A stretch of DNA of 64,000 nt from Closterium sp. Naga37s-1 (taxonomy: Eukaryota > Streptophyta > Zygnematophyceae > Desmidiales > Closteriaceae). The position numbers and the translations under genes were made by a program. The stretch covers positions 1,922,001 to 1,986,000 of the forward strand of contig CANJKZ010000774.1 in the NCBI GenBank assembly GCA_947471745.1, written 5' to 3'. Shown here piece by piece: positions 57,773 to 64,000 of this stretch; the first letter of the stretch is position 1, and every line of letters starts with the position of its first letter. The notes beneath the pieces were generated by a model, which made no database searches, was not told where the DNA came from, and saw only the letters and a list, made by a program, of their open reading frames with translations.

Positions 57773-59118
57773 AGCAGTAGTAGCGGCAATGGCAGCAGCA
57801 GCAGCATGGCAGTGCTTCTAAGGAAGGGCAGGGCAGCGCGGCTCGGTCAGGGCAGCGTAGCTCGGGCAGGGCGGCGCGGCTCGGCAGGGCGGCGCGGCTC
57901 GGGCAGGGCACAGCGCAGCATCGTGTGCAGTGGCAGCAGCGCTCTTCGCAGCAGCAGCAACGCTCTTCGCAGCAGCAGCAGCAGCGCTTGGCAGCAGCAG
58001 AAGCAATGAGCAGCGGCAGCAGTGCATGCAGCAGTACCGTAAGCCCCCAGATAGAAGCGCAGGCCTATGATAAGCGCCGGCGCTTATAAAAGGTTTATGC
58101 CGCTTATATCCAGTCCTCGACTATAAGTGCCACCCTCTGTAATATTTGATTTCTTTTTACTGGAAACGCTATAACGAAACACAATTTTGCATCCCCACAT
58201 TCAGAATTTCGAATCCCTTCACCCTCGCGCGACTCAATGCCTTCGCGTCTAGTCAGAATGAGCTGTCATGGGGTCAATCTGATTCATTCTGACTGTGTGT
58301 GTTGGCAGGGATTCAGCCACTGCCAATTTACGCAAAATTCACATTCAATGCCCTCTACAATATCGATTCGATTCAAATCGCAAGGACGAGATGAACAGTT
58401 TGGTGTAAATAAAACTAGATTTCATATATGTCATTATATAAGCCCCGACGCTTATAAAAATCCTCAATTATAAGCCCACACCCTAAAAAACAGTGTTTTT
58501 TTATATCCCCAGGGGCGCTTCTATCCGGGGGCTGACGGTAGCAGCAGAGCGCTTAGCAGCAGCAGCAGCGCTAAGTAGCAGCAGCAGGGCATGCAGCAGT
58601 GGCAGCAGCACGCTTAGCAGCAGTAGCAGCGCTTAGCAGCAGCAGCAGCGCTTAGCAGCAGCAGCAGTGCATGCAGCAGTAGCAGCTGCAGAAGTGACAG
58701 CAGCAGCAGCGCGCAGCAGCGCGGACGGGCAGGGTGCGCGTGGGTTGCGCGCGGGCAGGGCGCAGGCTGCTGACGGGCAGCGCGTTTGCGGGCAGGGCAG
58801 CGCGTGGGTGGGCAAAGCGAACTGGCGGGGCCAGCAAAGCGTGTGCGGGCAGCGTGCGGGTGGGCAGCAGGGTGCGCGTGCAGAGCTCACGGGCAGGCAG
58901 GGCGGCGCAGCTGCAGGCAGAGCGCGCGCGGGCAGGGAGGCGCTCAGGCAGGGCAGCGGGGCATGCGGACTGGGCAGCGGGGTAACGGGGCTAGGCCGTG
59001 AAAATCGACCTAGGGCTCGTTTTGGGCAGGATAAAAAAAACGCGACGCGCTTAGGGGCGCAATTCGGGCAGGAACTAACAGTGGGCCCTTTTAAAAATCT
59101 GGTCCTAAGGACCTAATG
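57773..59118 (-). other. S7 leader, GC-rich, interrupted
   Basis: Contains GCAGCAGCGCTTAG-type repeats (57930-58030 and 58541-58710) and GGGCAGGGCAGCG-rich DNA (58720-58990). In minus sense, the box GGGCCCAC is at 59088-59081 and the hairpin GGTCC/GGACC at 59113-59101. A separate inverted-repeat element occupies 58035-58540. Confidence 0.7.
58035..58540. mobile_element. 506 bp non-autonomous DNA element (MITE-like) with 26 bp TIRs
   Basis: The left end 58035-58060 and the reverse complement of 58515-58540 match at 24 of 26 bases (core AGCCCCCRGATAGAAGCGC). The interior is AT-richer than the surrounding leader and has no transposase. It carries repeated TATAAGC-type motifs and a perfect 18 bp palindrome (58070-58087, ATAAGCGCC/GGCGCTTAT). 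Both sides are flanked by GCAGCAG, a possible 7 bp target duplication, but the host sequence is itself GCAGCAG-rich. The superfamily is not assigned. Confidence 0.72.
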
Positions 59119-59130
59119 GTTCTGATACCA
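59119..59130 (-). other. primer-binding site of S7
   Basis: TGGTATCAGAAC in minus sense, adjacent to the 5' LTR; one base from the standard site. Confidence 0.85.
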
Positions 59131-59266
59131 TGTTAGAATATGTGAGAAGAATGAATGTGTTTAGATCAAGGGAGGGGGGTACAAGGAGAATATCGAGATG
59201 ATTTCTGTACCCCCTAAAGCTAGCCCCCACACAGCCTAGATACAACTAAGCATATATGTTTTGACA
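59131..59266 (-). repeat. 5' LTR of S7
   Basis: 136 bp, TGTCAAAACATATATGC to CACATATTCTAACA in minus sense, followed by target duplication TCAGA. Confidence 0.9.
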
Positions 59267-59383
59267 TCAGAGTGCACGTACCGTACCGTATTATGGGTAA
59301 TGACCAGATATATGTAGGCTAAGTGTTCCACCCTGCATCCAACAAAATACTTCTCCCCGAACCCTCCCCCGTTCCAGCATCTA

Positions 59384-59390
59384 CCCTACT

Positions 59391-59424
<34 letters not shown>

Positions 59425-59533
59425 GGGCCTCTGCCGTCCATCAGGAATGGCGATGAGCACCATGGGCTTGTGCGACCTCACGAGCGGCGCCTGATCCCAG
59501 ATGTACCGTAGTACCCCTTGCGCCCCCGCTGCA
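59384..59533 (-). pseudogene. downstream copy of the last synthetase exon tail
   Basis: In minus sense this repeats the end of the last exon: RKGYY, a 2 bp insertion that breaks frame, then [23 protein letters not shown], about ten Ala codons (GCT run) and AAG TAG. Three copies of CTGCACGATGCCCCC (plus strand, 59530-59580) lie between it and the true exon. It is either a pseudo-copy in the 3' flank or part of a longer 3' UTR. Confidence 0.65.
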
Positions 59534-59599
59534 CGATGCCCCCCCGCTGCACGATGCCCCCCTGCTGCACGATGCCCCCCCGCGGCAGGTTCTTCCTAC

Positions 59600-62500
59600 C
59601 TACTTGGCAGCAGCGCCACCAGGAGGGGGTCGCTGCCGCCCATCAGGGATGGCAATCAGAACAATGGGCTTGTGTGGGCGCACAAGCGGCTGGTCGCAGA
59701 TGTAGTACCCCTTGCGCTCCAGCTGTACGATGTCCCCCCGCTGCAGGTTGCGCATGTTGGCGTCTCCCACCGCCGCCTCCTCCCACCACGTGCGTGGGTT
59801 GAGCGCCGCCAGGAAGTCATCTCCCTCGTCCAACTGGTGGAGAGGAAGAGGGGAGGGGGGGTGGGGAGAGGAGATAGGGCAGAGAGGGAAGGTTGAAACC
59901 ACAGCTTACTGTCCGCATGTTGGCGTCGCCCACTGCCGCCTCCTCCCACCATGTAAGCGGGTTGAGCGCTGCCAGGAAGTCATCGCCCGCGTCCAGCTGA
60001 TGGAGAGGAAGGGGGTGGGGAGGGTGAGGAGGGCGGGGACGGTGAGGAGGGAGGGGAGGGTGAGAAGGGTGGGAGGGTGAGGGAGGCGGGAGGGTGAGGA
60101 GGAAGGGGAGGGTGAGGAGGGCGGGGAGGATGATGAGGAAGGAAGGGTGGGGAGGAAGGGGAGGTTGAGGAGGGAGGGGAGGGTGAGGAGGGACGGGAGG
60201 TTGAGGAGAGAGGGGAGGAGATGGAATTCGTCACCCCACCTCCTTCTTGGTGATGAGGTAGTCCAGCTCCACCAGGGTCAGCGGCACCAGCTCATCGCTG
60301 TCCGCCAGCCCTTCCTGTAACCACCACACCAGCACACCTACTTCCTAACCACCGCACCATCCCACCACCCCACCTTCTTCTTGGTGATGAGGTAGTCCAG
60401 CTCCACCAGGGTGAGAGACACCAGCTCATCGCTGTCTGCCAGCCACGTCAGCTTCAACTTTGTCGTCTTCACCGACCCCTCCAGATGCAGCACGCCCTCC
60501 ATCGCCTCCACCTCCCCCTCGCCTTCCCCTCCCCCCTCCTTCGCCCCTCCCTCCTTTCCTGCCCCCTCTCCGTCGCCTCCCGACCGCATGGTGTTGCGCT
60601 GCACGATGGCATTGCCCCAGTCCATGAGAGTCACCTCCTCGCCCTCCTTGATCACGCGCGCATCAGCCCCCTCCAGCCACACGCGCCGGGCGAACACGGT
60701 CGCCTTCATGCCCGCAGGGGGGTGCTTCTTGTGCCGCGGCAGCACGCGCACAAAGGGGGCTTCAGGCCCGTTGGTGAGGGTGAGCGGCACGCGGGCGGCG
60801 AGGAGGATGGCGGTGTGGCGAGGGCACACGGGGTCAATGAGCTTCTTGTTGATCGTCCACAGCTTGTCCATCTCCATCAGATTCAGATTCTTGGACGCGC
60901 CCTGGGGGGGGCGAGGGGAGGAGAAGCAGTGAGGGAGGGAGTGAGAGATCGAGGACCTATCACGCCATCACCCATCGTCCACAGCTTGTCCATCTCCATC
61001 AGATTCAGATTCTTGGACGCTCCCTGGGAGGGGAAGAGAGGGAGGCGGTGAGGGAAGGAGTGAGCGAGGCATGGAATGAGGGATCGAGAAGGAACTATCA
61101 TCCCAACACCGAACGTCCACAGCTTGTCCATCTCTATTAGGTTCAGGTTCTTCGACACGCCCTGGGAGGCAGTGAGGGACGGAGTGGGCAAAAATGTGAG
61201 ATTAGGAGCGAGGGAAAACTTTTGAGGCCCCTTAAAGCTTGTCTGTCTCTATCAAATTCTGTTTTTTTAACAAACCCTGCTGGGAAGAGGCAGTGAGAGA
61301 GGGAAGCAAATGAAAGATGCGATGAAGTGAGGAGATTGGAGTGAACCAGCTTGTTCACTTTTTTAAGGTTGCAGTTTTGGCCGCTTCTGGCAAGAGCGAG
61401 AGGCATCAAAGCATGACTTGTGACGACTCAAAGCTGCACATGGAAGGATGCGTGCTAGGGCTGTTGCTATTTAAGCTGAAATCAGGAGTGCAATCACGAG
61501 TGGAATCACAGCTCGCATCAGCACATGTTGTAGGAGTTACCAGAAACACACTCAGGATGGCACCTGAGGGAGAGGCGCACACACACTGCATGGGGCAGAG
61601 GCTTGGCTTACCAACCGTGGGTGGCACATCAAGCCTCACCTGCAATCCCACCTTAAAGGTGGAAGTGTGGGCCCTCCCACCCGTGCACGCTGTCTTAAAG
61701 CCCGCCAACCAAACCCAACATCACCTCACCTGCGAGAATGATGAAGTGCTTGAGTGCAGGCACGGTGAGCCCAAGCCGCAGCATGCCCTGCATGGTGGGG
61801 AGGGGAAGCGCGGGTCATCCCACCATGCCTTAACGCCCATCCAGGAAAAGCCCATCCGCCCACCCCAGAATCACCTCACCTGCGATAGAATGAAGTGCTT
61901 GAGAGCAGGCACGGTGAGCCCACGCCGGAGCATGCCCTGCACAGTGGGACGCATGGTCCCACCCACCTGTGCGCCCTGCCTTAAACCCCACCCCAACATC
62001 ACCCCACCTGTGGGAATATGAACAGCTTAAATCGCAATCCACTTTATGGATACCTGCGAGAGAATGAATTGCTTGAGTGCCGGCACGGTGAGCCCGCGTC
62101 GGAGCATGCCCTGCACGGTGGGGAAGCGCGGGTCGTCCCACCCGGTGACGCGGTTGTTGTCGACGAACCACGCGAGCTTGCGCTTGGAGAGCAGCGTGTA
62201 CACGAAGTTGAGTCGCGAGAAGTCCCACACCTCCACCCGCCGCAACCCCATGTCCTGCGATTCGTGCACAAGGAAAGGCAACGAGACGACGGGTGGCAAG
62301 GAGATGATGGGTGGAGCGGGGGTTAGGAAGGGGCATGGGTGGAGGTGAAGCAGGCTTCCTGCAGGCCCAGGAGGAGTTCCTGCAGGCCCAGGAGGAGTTC
62401 CTGCAGGCCCAGGAGGAGTTCCTGCAGGCCCAGGAGGAGTTCCTGCAGGCCCAGGAGGAGTTCCTGCAGGCCCAGGAGGAGTTCCTGCAGGCCCAGGAGG

Positions 62501-63573
62501 AGTTCCTGCAGGCCCAGGAGGAGTTCCTGCAGGCCCAGGAGGAGTTCCTGCAGGCCCAGGAGGAGTTCCTGCAGGCCCAGGAGGAGTTCCTGCAGGCCCA
62601 GGAGGAGTTCCTGCAGGCCCAGGAGGAGTTCCTGCAGGCCCAGGAGGAGTTCCTGCAGGCCCAGGAGGAGTTCCTGCAGGCCCAGGAGGAGTTCCTGCAG
62701 GCCCAGGAGGAGTTCCTGCAGGCCCAGGAGGAGTTCCTGCAGGCCCAGGAGGAGTTCCTGCAGGCCCAGGAGGAGTTCCTGCAGGCCCAGGAGGAGTTCC
62801 TGCAGGCCCAGGAGGAGTTCCTGCAGGCCCAGGAGGAGTTCCTGCAGGCCCAGGAGGAGTCCCGCACCTCCTGGAACTGCAGCCCCATGTGGGTCTTGTC
62901 GCACCTCAACTTTCTCCGGCAGTCAAAACACAAGAGAAGCTCGCGGCGACGACAGGTGGAGCACGCACAGGGAAGTGAGATGAGAGAAATGGTTCACTAC
63001 GCCATTTCTGCAGTGAGTGCAAGGGACGACCAGGAGAAGACGCAGGAGGGAAGTAAGCTGTGGAGCAGCGGCATTGAGATGACAGAAACGGAAGTTTTGA
63101 GGCGCCTCAAAACTCACCTCAATGGCAGCGGCGTTGAGATGACAGAGACGGAAAGCAAGTCCCACTCCATTCTACGCCCTTCACTGCCACTCCTCGCCCC
63201 TCACTGTTACTCCACGCCTCTCACTGCCACTCCCCACCCCTCACTGCCATTCCCCACCCCTCACTGCCACTCCACGCCTCTCACTGCCACTCCCCACCCC
63301 CCACTGCCACTCATCGCCCCCCACTACCTCTCCCCACCCCTCATCACCTCTCCCCACCAATCCACGCACCTCCAGCACACGGTAGTACTGTTCGTTGCGG
63401 TCGTGGTATTCAGAGGAGCGCAGGGCGTGAGTGACGCCCTCGATGCTGTCCACGTAGGGACAGGCGAAGTCGTAGGTGGGGTACGCCTTGTACTTGCTGC
63501 CCGTGCGCAGATGGGGCAGCCCCGACGCGTCCACTCGGAAATACACTGGGTCGCGTAGGGTCTTGTTCACTGC
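59600..63573 (-). CDS. GluRS: glutamyl-tRNA synthetase, cytosolic type (C-terminal exons; 5' part outside window)
   Basis: Charges tRNA-Glu with glutamate in the cytosol (class I enzyme). Four exons in minus order: 63573-63370 (68 codons; [35 protein letters not shown]), 62254-62054 (67 codons; [18 protein letters not shown], where SKRK is the KMSKS-type ATP motif, then [16 protein letters not shown]), 60901-60374 (176 codons; [29 protein letters not shown], anticodon-binding beta-barrel region) and 59833-59600 (77 codons plus [30 protein letters not shown]). All junctions fall between codons with AG acceptors and GT donors. YHDRN and DFACP separate it from GlnRS. Upstream exons lie beyond 64000. 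The stop is TAG, so TAG is a normal stop codon here. Confidence 0.95.
59911..59997 (-). other. in-frame cassette copy of the last exon's 5' part
   Basis: Between the two last exons, an 87 bp copy encodes [13 protein letters not shown]...DANMRT (29 codons). It is preceded by CAG and followed by GTAAGC, a good donor. Phase is zero at both ends, so splicing it in would keep the reading frame. Family knowledge says the conserved enzyme has this segment only once, so it is probably a duplicated pseudo-exon, but it could be alternatively spliced. Confidence 0.7.
60001..60232. repeat. GGTGAGGAGGG-type purine repeats in synthetase intron
   Basis: Imperfect units of about 13-20 bp, purine-rich on plus, lying in the intron between the last two exons. 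Confidence 0.8.
60240..60314 (-). other. in-frame cassette copy of the third exon's 3' part
   Basis: A 75 bp copy encoding [19 protein letters not shown]...KKE (25 codons) that repeats the end of the exon at 60374. It is preceded by TTACAG and followed by GTGGGG, the same donor as the real exon. Phase zero at both ends. Third positions differ from the real exon and residues are nearly unchanged. Confidence 0.7.
60974..61276 (-). repeat. three tandem copies of the third exon's acceptor and first codons
   Basis: Copies start at 61276, 61161 and 61023, upstream of the real exon start at 60901. The two nearer ones keep CAG and encode [16 protein letters not shown] and [16 protein letters not shown]. 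The farthest is degraded ([14 protein letters not shown] then stop). Spacing is about 115-140 bp. Past LWT each copy runs into intron sequence without a good donor. Confidence 0.75.
61730..61970 (-). repeat. two tandem copies of the second exon's 3' end and donor
   Basis: At 61970-61880 and about 61827-61730, minus-strand copies of the exon end [19 protein letters not shown] with modest changes ([14 protein letters not shown]), each followed by CAG-GTGAGG. The real donor is at 62053. The copy at 61827 has frame changes. Confidence 0.72.
62356..62859. repeat. perfect 24 x 21 bp minisatellite in synthetase intron
   Basis: 504 bp made of 24 apparently identical units of TTCCTGCAGGCCCAGGAGGAG. 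Because 21 is a multiple of three and the unit lacks stops, long frames open on both strands (FLQAQEE on plus, SSWACRN on minus). It lies in the intron between 63370 and 62254 and borders a partial copy of the downstream exon start (about 62904-62866). Confidence 0.93.
62866..62904 (-). other. diverged copy of the second exon's start, beside the minisatellite
   Basis: Minus-strand [14 protein letters not shown] aligns with [14 protein letters not shown] of the exon at 62254, with about 28 of 39 bases matching. The last codons, reading GACTCCTCCTGGGCCTGCAG, run directly into the 21 bp repeat and look like its seed. Confidence 0.6.
63062..63350. repeat. short tandem and inverted repeats in synthetase intron
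   Basis: Two copies of AGCGGCATTGAGATGACAGA (63066 and 63126 areas) flank a perfect 22 bp palindrome (63093-63114, centred on GAGGCGCCTC). At 63175-63350 there are imperfect CTCACTGCCACTCCCCACCC units. Confidence 0.75.
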
Positions 63574-64000
63574 CTGAGATGGGGGAGAGGGGGGGATAGG
63601 AGGAGAAACGGGATAGGAGGAGGCGGGGGAGGGGAGGGAGATGGGGAGAGTAGGGGAGAGAAAGGGGGAAGGAGAGTGAGAGTGAGTGGAGTTGAGGTGG
63701 CGATGACTTGGATGGGCCAGACCGAGTCTCAGTGCTGTTCACGTAGGGGCAGAAGGGGGGAGAAGAGAGAAGAGGGGAGACGAGAGAAGGGGGGAGAAGA
63801 GAGAACGGAGGAGAAGAGAGAAGAAAAGGAGGGGGGAAGAGAGAAGGGGGAGAAGAGAGAACGGGGGCGATGAGAGAAGGGGGGAGACGAGAGAAGAGAA
63901 GGGGGGAGAAGAGAGAAGGGGGGAGACGAGAAAAGGGGGGAGAAGAGAGAAGAGAAGGGGGCAAAAGAGAGAAGGGGGGAGACGAGAGAACGGAGGAGAA
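63574..64000 (-). other. synthetase intron, purine-rich on plus strand
   Basis: The intron upstream of the exon at 63573 (acceptor CAG at 63576-63574) reaches the window edge. It is mostly GAGAGAAGGGGGGAGACGAGAG-like repeats (63760-64000). Near 63730-63755 a minus-strand stretch resembles the exon segment CPYVDSIE (reads CPYVNSTE, about 20 of 24 bases), another exon-fragment copy. Confidence 0.75.

Larger units (their letters stand above)
44291..59266 (-). mobile_element. Copia element S7 with both LTRs, hosting two nested insertions
   Basis: LTRs at 44291-44429 and 59131-59266 (TGTCAAAACATATATGC... in minus sense) with target duplication TCAGA at 44286-44290 and 59267-59271. The LTRs differ by a 3 bp indel and about five substitutions, so the insertion is older than L2. 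Inside are the minus S element at 49954-56926 (within gag) and a 506 bp inverted-repeat element at 58035-58540 (within the leader). S7 sits about 330 bp past the stop codon of the synthetase gene. Confidence 0.92.

Noticed and set aside
58237-58473. A 78-codon frame inside the MITE-like element.
   Set aside because: No transposase motif and no similarity recognised; the length is within chance for this composition.
62311-63558. A 415-codon plus-strand frame of repeated FLQAQEE units, with overlapping long frames on both strands.
   Set aside because: It is the 21 bp minisatellite in an intron of the minus-strand synthetase. The unit has no stops in several frames, so the openness is automatic.

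Overview
This is nuclear eukaryotic DNA. It is GC-rich and dominated by LTR retrotransposons, with one intron-containing host gene at the right end. The elements are Ty1/copia type (protease, integrase, RT, RNase H order) and are primed by a TGGTATCAGAGC-type site complementary to initiator tRNA-Met. The host gene is a cytosolic-type eukaryotic glutamyl-tRNA synthetase. Together this fits a green-lineage genome, perhaps a streptophyte alga, but the species is not fixed by anything in the window.

Two Copia families fill positions 1-59266. Family S has very short LTRs (about 119-176 bp) sharing a core like CTGTAGTGGGGTA, long GC-rich tandem-repeat leaders, a Gly-rich Gag with a stretched CCHC finger, and a Gly/Ala-rich linker between integrase and RT. 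Family L has 819-820 bp LTRs, a leader of about 20 bp, and a conventional Gag with a CX2CX4HX4C knuckle. From left to right: a minus S 5' end (1-710); an S element on + (711-8453) carrying a solo L LTR; an S 3' fragment (8454-10889); a miniature TRIM-like element (about 10895-11106); a partial L LTR (11107-11564); a decayed minus S 5' end (11565-11850); a spacer; an S element (12642-18233) broken by a truncated L element (18234-21753), which is joined to a different S 3' half (21754-24587); a spacer; an S element (26399-40354) with a complete L element nested inside (28481-34937, TSD TTGCC); a truncated S element (40386-43570); a spacer; and a minus S element (44291-59266, TSD TCAGA) with another minus S element (49954-56926, TSD CACTC) and a 506 bp inverted-repeat element inside it.

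None of the S polyproteins is intact. Premature stops are mostly Gln CAG to TAG and Trp TGG to TAG, with frameshifts and deletions in addition. The nested L element is the youngest and best preserved; a single frame break was seen.

The right end (59600-63573, minus strand) holds the last four exons of glutamyl-tRNA synthetase, from the YPTYDFACP block through the SKRK motif and anticodon-binding region to the stop. Its introns and 3' flank contain tandem copies of neighbouring exon edges, several with splice signals, and a perfect 24 x 21 bp minisatellite.

The most unusual signals are: the exon-edge copies, two of which form in-frame cassettes; a covarying hairpin followed by GGGCCCAC(C) downstream of the S primer-binding site; twin TTGT-loop hairpins before the S 3' LTR; a TRIM-like element whose internal region holds a perfect Pol III B-box; and a nonsense-mutation spectrum that points to CHG-context cytosine deamination.
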